This document shows, one piece after another, positions 45,629-54,443 of a stretch of 64,000 nt of DNA; positions within the stretch are counted from its first letter, which is position 1; the number at the start of each line of letters is the position of its first letter. The stretch is from assembly GCF_003014695.1 (NCBI RefSeq), contig NZ_PYAS01000001.1, forward strand, positions 492,738 through 556,737, given 5' to 3'. This DNA is from Dyadobacter jiangsuensis (GTDB lineage Bacteria > Bacteroidota > Bacteroidia > Cytophagales > Spirosomataceae). The notes below the pieces were generated by a model. The model did no database searches. It had not been told where the DNA came from and saw only the letters and a program-made list of their open reading frames with translations. The position numbers were made by a program, and so were the translations under genes.

Positions 45629-46201
45629 ATGCAGCAACTGATTGACCATATTACCCGCCACAGTTCGATAAAGCCAGAAAAACTGGAACCTATCGCCGAC
45701 TTTTTCGAGGTACGGACTTTCAAAAAAAAGGAGCCGCTGCTGCTGGAAGGTCAGCGGTGCCATGAGAAGTTTTTCGTCGCGAAAGGATGCGTGCATTTGT
45801 ATTACCTGCGACGGAACGGCGTGGAGCAAACGATCGATTTCGCATTGGAAAACTGGTGGACGAGCGATTTCATGGCTTTTCAGCAGGGCGGCGTCGCGCA
45901 ATTTTCCATTCGTGCCGTTGAGACTACGGAAGCGCTCGTGCTTTCCGCCGCACGGCAGCAGGAGTTGCTGGCCGCGCTCCCCGAACTCCACGAATACTTT
46001 CACCTCATGTTCCAGCGGGCCTACGCGGCGTCACAAATGCGGATACGAAAGACGTACGAACTATCGAAGGAAGATCTGTACCAGGATTTCAGCAGGAATT
46101 ATCCCGCCTTTATGCAGCGCGTACCGCAGTACCTGCTCGCCTCGTTCCTGGGCTTTACCCCCGAATACCTGAGTGAGATACGCAAGAAATCCGTTTCTTA
46201 A
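45629..46201 (+). CDS. Crp/Fnr family transcriptional regulator
   Basis: 190 residues from the ATG at 45629 (MQQLIDHITRHSSIKPEKLE); an upstream in-frame ATG at 45533 adds 32 residues that do not look like the family. A beta-roll sensing domain spans about 20-115 (LLLEGQRCHEKFFVAKGCVH) and a short helix-turn-helix lies at the end (RVPQYLLASFLGFTPEYLSE). It resembles the regulator at 16428 in size and motifs. An AhpD-like gene starts 58 bp downstream on the same strand, and the pair divergently adjoins the ECF sigma gene. Confidence 0.9.
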   Translation: MQQLIDHITRHSSIKPEKLEPIADFFEVRTFKKKEPLLLEGQRCHEKFFVAKGCVHLYYLRRNGVEQTIDFALENWWTSDFMAFQQGGVAQFSIRAVETTEALVLSAARQQELLAALPELHEYFHLMFQRAYAASQMRIRKTYELSKEDLYQDFSRNYPAFMQRVPQYLLASFLGFTPEYLSEIRKKSVS

Positions 46202-46259
46202 ACCAGTTTAAGAAGATCCTCTGTATGGCTGGCGAATTTTGTCATACCAAAACAAAACA

Positions 46260-46718
46260 ATGTCAATCATGTCAAAAGTTGTTAAACACCGCCTGGACGT
46301 CTGGAAAGAAGAACCTTCCTATTGGACGCACATGGCAGCCATCGAAAAGCGGATCTACGCCTCATCCATTCCCCGCACGTTGATCGAACTGATCAAGATT
46401 CGTGCCTCGCAGATCAACAAATGCGCCTATTGCATCGATTACCATACCACCGAGGCCTTGCAAATAGGGGAATCGACCCGGAGGATATTCGCTCTCTCCG
46501 CCTGGAAAGAAAGCCCGCTCTTCACGGAAAGCGAACGAGCCGCCCTTCAACTGACAGAGGAGATCACGCATATTTCCATCGACGGCGTCGCTGATGCCAC
46601 CTATGACAATATCAAAACGCATTTCAATACCAGCGAGATCGGGGATATAATGATTTGCATCAGCCATATCAATTTCCTGAACCGGATTGGGGTTTCTACG
46701 AAGACGGTGGCGTATTAG
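46260..46718 (+). CDS. carboxymuconolactone decarboxylase / AhpD-like alkylhydroperoxidase family protein
   Basis: 152 residues from the ATG at 46260 (MSIMSKVVKHRLD); the ATG at 46269 is equally possible. The AhpD core is present: IPRTLIELIKIRASQINKC leading to the redox motif CAYCIDYHT (CxxC plus the downstream His), then a helical tail. Members reduce peroxides using the cysteine pair. Together with the Crp/Fnr gene before it, this is a common small oxidative-stress unit in Bacteroidota. It ends at a long terminator hairpin. Confidence 0.9.
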   Translation: MSIMSKVVKHRLDVWKEEPSYWTHMAAIEKRIYASSIPRTLIELIKIRASQINKCAYCIDYHTTEALQIGESTRRIFALSAWKESPLFTESERAALQLTEEITHISIDGVADATYDNIKTHFNTSEIGDIMICISHINFLNRIGVSTKTVAY

Positions 46719-46735
46719 AGATAGAAACGCAGGTT

Positions 46736-46776
46736 AGGTTATCGGAGATTTGCATTCGGCAAATTTCCGATAACCT
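46736..46776. terminator. long bidirectional terminator hairpin
   Basis: AGGTTATCGGA (46736-46746) pairs with TCCGATAACCT (46766-46776). A G-T pair and ATTTGC/GCAAAT (46748-46753 with 46759-46764) extend it to an 18-bp stem with a 5-nt loop. It lies between the convergent AhpD-like and TonB-domain genes and overlaps the latter's stop codon. Confidence 0.85.
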
Positions 46777-47263
46777 ATTTTGTCATAAATGAAATCGGCA
46801 GATTGTATTTGACTTTCACGATTTTGCCAGACTGTGTGCCTGGTTTCCAATTTGGCATCGACTCCACCAGACGAATCGCTTCTTCGTCGCAACCAAATCC
46901 CAGTCCTCTCAAAACTGTGACGTTAGTAATCTCACCTGTTATTTCAATTGTAAAAGTGGTAAATACCTTGCCCGAAATGCCGATTTCCCTAGCCATTGAG
47001 GGTATCCGAAGGTTGGCTTCAATAAATTTGTACAAAGCCTTGGTGCCACCCGGGAATTGGGGTTGTTGTTCGACGGGGCCAAAATATTTTTCGGACGACG
47101 GCGAGCTGGGTTTAGAAGGGATGTCGTAGGGTACAATGGGCTGCGCGACGTTTAGCACACCCGTGTCCAATGGTAATGCAGCCTTGCGTACCTGGGCACG
47201 AGCGCAGGCCGGAGCGCAAAGGATCGGAAGCAGAAATAGAAGTGGAGTGAAAAGGTAATTCAT
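46775..47263 (-). CDS. secreted TonB C-terminal-domain protein (copy 1)
   Basis: 162 residues: a signal peptide (1-24, ending ARAQ) followed by about 45 low-complexity Pro/Ser residues and one TonB C-terminal domain (about 65-160; QQPQFPGGTKALYKFIEANL, then LRGLGFGCDEEAIRLVESMP and NWKPG). True TonB is anchored by an uncleaved helix and binds ExbB/ExbD; this protein has a cleavable signal and no proline-rich spacer of useful length, so it is unlikely to energise receptors. It is a close paralogue of the next gene. Confidence 0.85.
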   Translation of the reverse strand: MNYLFTPLLFLLPILCAPACARAQVRKAALPLDTGVLNVAQPIVPYDIPSKPSSPSSEKYFGPVEQQPQFPGGTKALYKFIEANLRIPSMAREIGISGKVFTTFTIEITGEITNVTVLRGLGFGCDEEAIRLVESMPNWKPGTQSGKIVKVKYNLPISFMTK

Positions 47264-47331
47264 GGTTGACTTGGCGTAACGTGGATACTACGAGTATTTT
47301 ACAAGCAATTGGAGAGACGCCTTTTGGTCAG

Positions 47332-47811
47332 TTATTTTGATTTAAATAAAATCGGCAACATGTATTTGACCGATACAGATTGGTCGTTTTGTCTGCCCGG
47401 CTTCCATTTAGGCATTGATTTTACCAATCGGACGGCTTCACTATCACAGCCCAATCCGAGCCCTTTTAAAACAGTAACATTTGTGATATCACCTGTTTTG
47501 TTTATCGCAAAGCTGACGAAAACCTTTCCCGAAATGCCAGCCTGTCTGGCGGCGGGAGGTATATGAAGGTTGGCTTCCATAAATTTGTACATCGCTTTGG
47601 GACCACCGGGGTATTCAGGTTGCTGCTCAACGGTCAGTAAACAGTCCAACTCTCTAGTGGCCGTCCCATTGTTTGAAAGGCCGGGGGCGGGTAGCTCGCA
47701 GACGAATGGAATGCTATTGTGAGTTTGAAGCGGAACCTCGCGAATTTGTGCATTTGTGAATGCGGATACGATCGACAGGATGAATGGTAGGATATTTCTA
47801 AAATAATCCAT
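47332..47811 (-). CDS. secreted TonB C-terminal-domain protein (copy 2)
   Basis: 159 residues with the same plan as the downstream copy: a signal peptide (1-21, ending FTNAQ), a short linker containing two cysteines (Cys38 and Cys57), and a TonB C-terminal domain (about 62-157; QQPEYPGGPKAMYKFMEANL, LKGLGLGCDSEAVRLVKSMP). The two copies are alignable over their whole length and lie 68 bp apart on the same strand, a tandem duplication. The role is unknown; possibly a periplasmic plug-binding decoy or a peptidoglycan-binding domain. Confidence 0.85.
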   Translation of the reverse strand: MDYFRNILPFILSIVSAFTNAQIREVPLQTHNSIPFVCELPAPGLSNNGTATRELDCLLTVEQQPEYPGGPKAMYKFMEANLHIPPAARQAGISGKVFVSFAINKTGDITNVTVLKGLGLGCDSEAVRLVKSMPKWKPGRQNDQSVSVKYMLPILFKSK

Positions 47812-47898
47812 GATTAATATATAATTTAATTAAATATCATCTAAAATTTGATATAATCCAAGCCTCAAAACAACTGAACCGAAAAATACCTGACCGCT

Positions 47899-48270
47899 AT
47901 GATCGTCCCATTATTCAAAATCTCAAACATGGCCGAGGCCATCCGGCACTATACCGAAGTGCTGGATTTTAAAATGACCGACCCGGACGATACTGCCGAT
48001 TCGCCGGTGGTAGACCTGGGTAGGGATGGTGACAACTTCCAGATCACGACGGCCGAATGTGAAAGGTTGTTCGGTTCCGTGGTGTATGTTTGGGTGGAAG
48101 ATGTGGACGTATTGTTCGCGAAATACAAGGAGCGGGGGTTGGATACGTCGCAAAAGGCCGGGTCACCGGTACACGAGGGGCCGGTGGATCAGACGTGGGG
48201 AAGGAGGGAGTTCTATGTGACGGACGCGGACGGGAATACGTTGCGGTTTTGTCAACTGATTCAGGATTAG
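47899..48270 (+). CDS. VOC-superfamily (glyoxalase/bleomycin-resistance-like) protein
   Basis: 123 residues with the paired beta-alpha-beta-beta-beta fold of VOC proteins: MIVPLFKISNMAEAIRHYTE, the strand VVYVWVEDVDVLFAKYKERG near residue 60, and REFYVTDADGNTLRFCQ at the end with the metal-ligand Glu/Asp region. Members of this size, often called bleomycin-resistance-like, bind small ligands or a metal. The gene is 28 bp from a DUF1801 gene on the same strand; the two are probably cotranscribed. Confidence 0.85.
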   Translation: MIVPLFKISNMAEAIRHYTEVLDFKMTDPDDTADSPVVDLGRDGDNFQITTAECERLFGSVVYVWVEDVDVLFAKYKERGLDTSQKAGSPVHEGPVDQTWGRREFYVTDADGNTLRFCQLIQD

Positions 48271-48298
48271 GTTTTTATCAATATAAATTCCCTTTCAA

Positions 48299-48694
48299 AT
48301 GCCTCTCAACAAAAATGTTACCCAATTTTTAGATGAACTTGACCATCCGCTGCGGCAAGAGATCGAAGCGCTGCGCCTGCTTATTCTGGATGCCAGCCCG
48401 TTGCTGGAAGAAAACATCAAATGGAATGGCCCCAACTATTCGGTTGGAGCGGAAGACAGGATTACGATGAAAATTCAGCCTCCGAAGCAGATTCAACTGG
48501 TTTTCCACCGCGGGGCGAAGGTGAAGGAACAGCCGAAAGAACGGCTCGTAGCGGATGCATCCCGGCTGCTGGCGTGGAAAGAAAACGACCGGGCAATCGC
48601 CGCTTTCAAGAATAAGGAGGCTGTTGAGGCGGGCAGGCTGGCATTGTCGGCCATTGTGCGGGAGTGGATCGCGGCGACAATCGAAACTCTTTAA
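48299..48694 (+). CDS. DUF1801-domain protein (YdhG-like)
   Basis: 131 residues, mostly one DUF1801 domain: LRQEIEALRLLILDASPLLE at the start, then ENIKWNGPNYSVG (the typical IKW-PxY motif), and IQLVFHRGAKVKE with the downstream ALSAIVREWI helix. The domain is a frataxin-like fold whose function is unknown. It is probably in an operon with the VOC protein before it. The gene ends convergent to the PL8 lyase gene. Confidence 0.85.
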   Translation: MPLNKNVTQFLDELDHPLRQEIEALRLLILDASPLLEENIKWNGPNYSVGAEDRITMKIQPPKQIQLVFHRGAKVKEQPKERLVADASRLLAWKENDRAIAAFKNKEAVEAGRLALSAIVREWIAATIETL

Positions 48695-48704
48695 CCAATA
48701 ATTA

Positions 48705-48738
48705 CCGCCAGCCGGGGCAAATGCGCACCAGCCGGCGG
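48705..48738. terminator. weak hairpin between convergent genes
   Basis: CCGCCAGC (48705-48712) and GCCGGCGG (48731-48738) pair with one mismatch over 8 bp around an 18-nt loop, between the DUF1801 and PL8 genes. There is no T-tract on the plus side. Confidence 0.35.
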
Positions 48739-48747
48739 GATATTAAC

Positions 48748-51700
48748 CTATTTTGTAATCACAAACCGGTGAGTCTGCACCGTCTGTCCTTTACTGATGC
48801 GGATCAGATAAGTGCCCGGCAAATAGCCGGTGAGGTCGAAATTGGCTGTGGGCGTTTTGGAAACCTGTTTTACAGCGAGTATGCGCCCATTCGCATTGAT
48901 AATGGACAGCGAGGCATCGGCACCCTCGTCACCCAGAAATACATCCAGGCGCTCGGAAGCAGGGTTTGGCCCGATGCTGAACAATGTTTCCTTCGATTTT
49001 GACAACACTGAAATAATGGAAGAAACCGTGGACGTTCCGTCATGGTCGACTTGCCGGAGGCGGTAATAAACACGCCCGCTCACAACCTCGTTATCTACCA
49101 GTGCATATTTTCTAGCGATTGAGGTGGTTCCGAAACCGTCTACGCGGCCAATCGTGTGGAAAGTGCGGGCATCGGCGCTGCGCTCGACTTCAAAATGGCT
49201 GTTGTTCTCTTCCGCGGCCGTTTCCCATGATAACCTTACCGCGTCATTCACTGCATTTCCTCTGAAATACACCAGCTCCACCGGAAGCGTTGGCGACTGT
49301 CCGCTGCTGTACTCGTAAATAAGTTTGGGGCGGAGGGCATCCGTGGCGAAGTTTCGGGACCGGAACGAGCTGTAAACGTCGGTGGTGGCGGCAATCCTGA
49401 CGGTCAGGATGCTGTCGGACGAAATGCTACCCAATGCGGATGTAATATCAAAATAGACATACCCTGCCGTTGCGGGTGCGGTGGCGCTGGCGATGGTGCT
49501 GCCTGCCTGCGGCTTGTTGTTCCAGTTCACGCCGGTTTCGGTCCACGGGGTGGCGCTGGTGGAATAGTTGTTGGAAGCCACGGAGAGGTTCCAGCCGGTG
49601 CTGAGACCGCTTTCAATGCCCCAGAGCCGGATTTTGGCGTTCGAGACATTGCGATGCATCCCGTGCAGGTCGAACGCCAGATACACTTCCTGGGTGTCGT
49701 CGGACTTGTTGCGGGCTACGAGGTACCCCTGCGTGCCGTAGTTGTTGGCCGCATTGCCGTTGCTGCGCACGTATGAATCGGCCGTGGTAAGTACGGAATC
49801 TTTCAATGTTTGCGGGCTTGGGGTGTTGTTGCCGTAAATCAGGACTTGCGGCCGGTAGAGCGCATTGGTGTTTTCCCTTGCATTGAAACTCGCGTCGGTT
49901 TTGCTGATCACCGCTGCGTCGGTGGTGGTCGGCTCGGATACAATGTGCAGCGACAGGATTTTGTCGGCCGAAAGCCGGCCTATGACCGCCGACGACACAT
50001 TGAACCGGATGGTGGAGCCGCTCACGGTGCCGGTCATATCGCCGAGGCGGGTGGTATGCGCCGGTTTGTTCGACCAGGTGATGCCCGTTTCTGTCCAGCT
50101 GTTGTTTTCAACCAGGTAGAATGCCCATTTGGTACTTGCAATGGACGTGTTAGCATTGTTTACCCGCAATTGCAGTATAGCGCTATCCGGCGTGGAGGTA
50201 ACCGTACTCAGGTCAAACTTGATGAATGTCTCGCGGTCGTATCCGGCGCTTTCTTTCTTCACGGTCAGCACTGCATCGGTACCATAGTTGGTGGTCGCGT
50301 AGGCGGCTGTGCTGCCGCTTCCGCCACTGCGGACGAAGGCATCGGCCACGGCGGTGAGGGTGGCCAGAGGCTCAACCGGTTGCTGATAATCCGGGTTGCT
50401 GTTGGTAATATGGGTTTCCACCGAGCTTCCTGCGCTGGCCCCTGCGGGCATGGTGATGGTCGCGGCTTTCATGGTAGTGAACTGGTTATTTTTAATACCC
50501 ACATAAACCTGCTGCGCACTCTGCGCCGGATCGGCAATATGCACAGTGACGTCACTACTGGCGGCGTTTTTCAGCATCACCACGCAGGCTTTGTCGACTT
50601 TGACGGTCACCTGATCGGCGGTGAATTCGCCGGCCTGGTAAAATACGATCTGCCAGATGCCCAGTCCATTGTGGCGTACGGCTTGCACTGTCGAAGTATT
50701 GGTTAATATGCTGATATCCGATGCATTGTAAGCCTGCATTTCGGCAGCCGATGTTTTGCCCGGAAGCACGAAATAGGCATAAGAAGCATTGCTCGGAGCA
50801 ACACCGTGTTTGAACCACAGCTTGAAAACGTCGGCCGATACCGAGGCCGAGGAGCCGGTGGTATTGATGGACGACCAGCTTCCGGTCTGCGTTTGGTTGC
50901 TCAGTGAAACGAGGCCTGCTTGCGGGAAATAGTAGCCCACATTACCCTGCAAAGCCCATTTCAGATTACCCGCATAATCACGTGAGCCGTTGGCCAGGGT
51001 GCTCACATTGTCGGAGGCGTCGGACACCGTCACACCGGTTTGCAGGAGGCATTGGTTCACGGTCGTGTTGATAGCCTGGGCCGCGGACGAGTTGATGCCC
51101 GCTCCGAGGCAAACGATTTCATTATCGAAATAAAACCAGGCTTTTTTAGCGGTGGTACTGTAATCGTTCATCGCGAACGCGCTGGCTCCGTAGACGCCGT
51201 CGGACACGCCGCCCACAAATGGCACGGTACCGAAATTCACGCCCCAGGAAGTCCGCACGGGGTAGGTCGTAATCTCGGGGACAGTCGTGCCGGGGATTTT
51301 GTTCCATTCCCAAACCGGGAAAATGTTGTAGTACTCATCGCCATTCACGGCAATGTAATTCACGCCTTCGGTCAGGTAATAGCCCTTGATGTTTTCCCCG
51401 TTACCCATTTCCGACTTCGCATTGCGGTTGGAAATGCTGCGCTGCCCGAACATATACCCGGGCCGGTGGTGCACGGTGTAATCGGTACGCCAGTAATGCA
51501 CGTGCTCGGGCGAGACATTGTACGAAGGCGGCTGTAATCCGCGCATACGCTGGATCGCATTGTCGTATTCGGTGGCGTAGGCGGGGAGGTCGAATGCTTT
51601 CACTTTTTCGATGAGGGCGACATCGGCCTTACCCGCATTGGCACGGCTCACACCGCGTCCGTAGAGATTGTAATCCGCATAGGCGCCGCGGGAAGGTTTC

Positions 51701-52545
51701 ACGAAACCTTTTCTGACAAAATCCGAGAATATCGCCAGCTTGTCGCTCGAAAATGCATAGGAGGTGCCGGCCACATACACCGCAATATTGCTGATGCCCG
51801 ATACGTACTCGCGCCCGTACCCGTACACATACAGCTGCGGGCCGTGCGCGGTGTAGGAGTCGTCGATCTGGATACCTTCGCCCGTAGTGACGACGATCGA
51901 CCCGGCCACCGCGGTAATGGCCTGGTTGAGCAGGCTCTGGTTTTCGGTGAGGCAGGCGCGCATGATGTAATGCTGCGCGACGTCCGTGAGGTTGGAGCCG
52001 TCTTTCGCAGGCGATACGGTGATCGAAACACCTTTGGTCATCCAGGCGATCATTTGGTTTTCAAGGGTTTGGGAAATGCCTGACGGCGATCTCCGGAGGC
52101 AAATGAGCGTGTTACCGATGTCTTTGGGCACGCTGATAGACAGGTAGAACCAGTTGGTACTGGTTGGCGCGGGGCTTAATGCCAGCCAATAGTTCATCAC
52201 GCCCTCGATTTTGGCTTTCAGGGCGGCGTCGCCGTAGTAAATGCTGGTGGGTTTGGAATAGGCTTTGGCAAGGGTACCCATTCTGGCCAAATGGTTGCCG
52301 GGCGCCCAGTCGGTTTGGGCGGTGGACGCGTAATTGATATCCGGCCAGGAAAAGTCGGCTTGTAATGTGCTGAGGAGGGAGGCGGTCTGCGTATCGACGG
52401 TGGAAGCGCTGGTCGCCTGGAAATTGTCAAAAATACGGTCAGAAATGGTGGTGAAATCGTTCTGGCTGTGTACTTTGGAACCCGGCAGGAAAGCGATCGT
52501 TATTGCCAGGAAAAGCATTGAGGTAAAGGACTTACATTGTTTCAT
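48748..52545 (-). CDS. polysaccharide lyase family 8 with two CBM96-like modules and T9SS sorting domain
   Basis: 1265 residues: signal peptide (1-27, ending KVHSQ); PL8 alpha domain (about 30-360); beta-sandwich domains (about 380-720); two DNRLRE/CBM96-like modules (about 730-915 and 920-1090; each begins with a DAFVRS/DSYVRS segment and holds a WTETG-NWNNKP or TWSNKP stretch); a fibronectin-like module (about 1095-1185); and a T9SS tail (IGPNPASERLDVFLG to HRFVITK). The catalytic tetrad of chondroitin AC lyase can be read at a constant offset: His234 in SYTAHGPQ, Tyr243 in YGYGREY, Arg297 in YGRGVSR and Glu384 in GNGENIKGYY. It should cleave uronic-acid polysaccharides outside the cell, the first step of this locus. 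Confidence 0.93.
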   Translation of the reverse strand: MKQCKSFTSMLFLAITIAFLPGSKVHSQNDFTTISDRIFDNFQATSASTVDTQTASLLSTLQADFSWPDINYASTAQTDWAPGNHLARMGTLAKAYSKPTSIYYGDAALKAKIEGVMNYWLALSPAPTSTNWFYLSISVPKDIGNTLICLRRSPSGISQTLENQMIAWMTKGVSITVSPAKDGSNLTDVAQHYIMRACLTENQSLLNQAITAVAGSIVVTTGEGIQIDDSYTAHGPQLYVYGYGREYVSGISNIAVYVAGTSYAFSSDKLAIFSDFVRKGFVKPSRGAYADYNLYGRGVSRANAGKADVALIEKVKAFDLPAYATEYDNAIQRMRGLQPPSYNVSPEHVHYWRTDYTVHHRPGYMFGQRSISNRNAKSEMGNGENIKGYYLTEGVNYIAVNGDEYYNIFPVWEWNKIPGTTVPEITTYPVRTSWGVNFGTVPFVGGVSDGVYGASAFAMNDYSTTAKKAWFYFDNEIVCLGAGINSSAAQAINTTVNQCLLQTGVTVSDASDNVSTLANGSRDYAGNLKWALQGNVGYYFPQAGLVSLSNQTQTGSWSSINTTGSSASVSADVFKLWFKHGVAPSNASYAYFVLPGKTSAAEMQAYNASDISILTNTSTVQAVRHNGLGIWQIVFYQAGEFTADQVTVKVDKACVVMLKNAASSDVTVHIADPAQSAQQVYVGIKNNQFTTMKAATITMPAGASAGSSVETHITNSNPDYQQPVEPLATLTAVADAFVRSGGSGSTAAYATTNYGTDAVLTVKKESAGYDRETFIKFDLSTVTSTPDSAILQLRVNNANTSIASTKWAFYLVENNSWTETGITWSNKPAHTTRLGDMTGTVSGSTIRFNVSSAVIGRLSADKILSLHIVSEPTTTDAAVISKTDASFNARENTNALYRPQVLIYGNNTPSPQTLKDSVLTTADSYVRSNGNAANNYGTQGYLVARNKSDDTQEVYLAFDLHGMHRNVSNAKIRLWGIESGLSTGWNLSVASNNYSTSATPWTETGVNWNNKPQAGSTIASATAPATAGYVYFDITSALGSISSDSILTVRIAATTDVYSSFRSRNFATDALRPKLIYEYSSGQSPTLPVELVYFRGNAVNDAVRLSWETAAEENNSHFEVERSADARTFHTIGRVDGFGTTSIARKYALVDNEVVSGRVYYRLRQVDHDGTSTVSSIISVLSKSKETLFSIGPNPASERLDVFLGDEGADASLSIINANGRILAVKQVSKTPTANFDLTGYLPGTYLIRISKGQTVQTHRFVITK

Positions 52546-52589
52546 GATGTTTTGAAATTAAATGGATAAGCCTGTTTTTGACAAAATAC

Positions 52590-52624
52590 AAAAGCGGAGC
52601 CGGACCAAGCCGCACTCCGCTTTT
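52590..52624. terminator. hairpin with terminator form between SusD and the PL8 gene
   Basis: AAAAGCGGAG (52590-52599) and CTCCGCTTTT (52615-52624) form a perfect 10-bp stem with a 15-nt loop, inside the 89-bp gap after the SusD stop on the minus strand. The A/T flanks make it look like a full intrinsic terminator placed within the locus, so the lyase may be partly uncoupled from SusC/SusD. Confidence 0.75.
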
Positions 52625-52634
52625 GGGAATATAC

Positions 52635-54428
52635 TTAATTCATCCAGCCTGGATTCTGTTGCAAGTTGCCGTTCCGCTCGATTTCCGACTGCGGGATAGG
52701 CCAGGTATTCAGGAAGTCGCCGGACCAAACGTAAGGTACCACTACCGTTCCCCAAATCTGTTTCACGCCATTCCCGGTATAGAAAACGGTTTCTTTCAAA
52801 GTACCCCAGCGCAGCTCATCGAAGTAATCGATACCCTCGTTGACGAACTCGGCGCGGCGCTCATTGCGGATGCGCTCGCGGAGATCGGCCTGCCCGGCCA
52901 CGGTTGTAGCGGCATTGGAATTGAGCAATGCCACACCTGCCCGCGTACGCACCTCGTTCACGAGTGCAACGGCGCCGGCGGTATTGCCTTTTTCGTTCAG
53001 CGCCTCGGCCCACATCAGCAGCACATCGGCATAACGGATGAGTGGGAAGTCGGTGGCGCCGTAGGTGCGGTTCTCGATTTCCACGCCCGGCGCGCCTTCG
53101 TAAACGAATTTGCGGTGCAGGTAGTAGAAGAGGTTACCGGTGTCGGTACGGAGGTCGGCAATGGGCAGCCCGTTCGCGACGCGGTAGGGCCAGCGCGAAA
53201 CCACGGGCGTGGTGCCGTTGTAGGACGCATATGGAGTGATCACGTTGGCTTGCAAACGCGGATCGCGGTTTTCGTATGCCTTCATAACGCGCTCCTCGTT
53301 TCCGGTGGGGAGGTAGAGGCTCATATCGAGGCCTTTGGCGGTCATGGCGGCGATTTCCGTGGCTGTGAGGTTGTTTCTCAGGAAGTAAACCTCTCTTTTG
53401 GCTACGGGCATCGCATTATAGCCAGGGATGATCGCGTCCCAGTTGAACTTGCTGCCGTCTTTGTTTTCATACAAATCCACGACATTGGGGGATATCAGGT
53501 AAGTATTCCAGCAAGAACCTGTCGAAGAACGGGTGCCGCAGAAGAACTGCGTCGTGGAACCATAGCCGCTCACGCCCATATGCTGGATGGAGAAAATCGC
53601 CTCGTCGCTCTGCTCGTTGGCCTGCTTGAACAGCAACCGGTAGCTGTCGGCGCCAGCGCCCGAGAACAATGCATAACCGGCCGCTTTCACCTTTTCGAAA
53701 TCGGCAATGGCGAGGTCCCATTGTTTGGTATACATATAAGCCTTGCCGCGCAATGCATAGGCCGCTCCTTTGGTCACATGCCCGAATGCAGCATTGCCTT
53801 TGGCATATTTGTTGGGCAATGCAGGCTCGTTGATGGCCTCGGTGAGGTCTTTTACAACCTGCTCCCAGACTTTCGCTTCGGTTTCGCGGCCTTTGGTAAT
53901 CTCTTCGAGTTGTACGGGTTCGAGGTAGATAGGGACACCCTTGAAAAGCTGGTTCAGCCTGAAATAATAGTAAGCGCGGAGAAATTTGGCCTCGGCCATG
54001 TAACGCGCCTTCTTTTCGGGCGAGGACGGTGATTTTTCGGTGAGATTTTTGATGGCGTCGTTCGCGCGGTGCACGCCTTCGTAGAGCTCGGACCATACGC
54101 TGCTGACGTTGCCATTACCCACGGTGGCGGTGCCGTTCATGAATGCGTCGCCATCGCGTTGCTGGCCGCTCATGCCCATGCGGTCGAAGTGGTAAAGCTC
54201 CCGGCCGGAAGCGGAGCTGGTGCTGATACCGAGGCGCAGCCCGTTGTAGACACCGGTCATGCCGAGGTCGGTGAGGTTGTCGGTGGTCCACATCGTATTC
54301 GACGAAATGGAGCCGTAAGGGCTGGTGTCGAGCAGGTCGGGCTCGCAGGCGCTCAACGCGAGCAGCGAAAGCGCCGGAATACCGAATTGGCAGACTTTTC
54401 TTTTGAATATATGAACAGGAAATCTCAT
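52635..54428 (-). CDS. SusD/RagB family glycan-binding lipoprotein
   Basis: 597 residues: lipoprotein signal (ending LLALSAC, lipid-bearing Cys28), start motif EPDLLDTSPYGSISSNTMWT, helical repeats with AKFLRAYYYFRLNQLFKGVP near residue 147, and the C-terminal RagB domain with AEFVNEGIDYFDELRWGTL near residue 530. It binds the oligosaccharides released by the PL8 lyase and feeds them to the SusC partner, whose stop lies 15 bp upstream. A long basic stretch before the hydrophobic core (MRFPVHIFKRKV) is unusual but common in Dyadobacter-type members. Confidence 0.95.
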   Translation of the reverse strand: MRFPVHIFKRKVCQFGIPALSLLALSACEPDLLDTSPYGSISSNTMWTTDNLTDLGMTGVYNGLRLGISTSSASGRELYHFDRMGMSGQQRDGDAFMNGTATVGNGNVSSVWSELYEGVHRANDAIKNLTEKSPSSPEKKARYMAEAKFLRAYYYFRLNQLFKGVPIYLEPVQLEEITKGRETEAKVWEQVVKDLTEAINEPALPNKYAKGNAAFGHVTKGAAYALRGKAYMYTKQWDLAIADFEKVKAAGYALFSGAGADSYRLLFKQANEQSDEAIFSIQHMGVSGYGSTTQFFCGTRSSTGSCWNTYLISPNVVDLYENKDGSKFNWDAIIPGYNAMPVAKREVYFLRNNLTATEIAAMTAKGLDMSLYLPTGNEERVMKAYENRDPRLQANVITPYASYNGTTPVVSRWPYRVANGLPIADLRTDTGNLFYYLHRKFVYEGAPGVEIENRTYGATDFPLIRYADVLLMWAEALNEKGNTAGAVALVNEVRTRAGVALLNSNAATTVAGQADLRERIRNERRAEFVNEGIDYFDELRWGTLKETVFYTGNGVKQIWGTVVVPYVWSGDFLNTWPIPQSEIERNGNLQQNPGWMN

Positions 54429-54443
54429 AATGCTGATTGAAAA

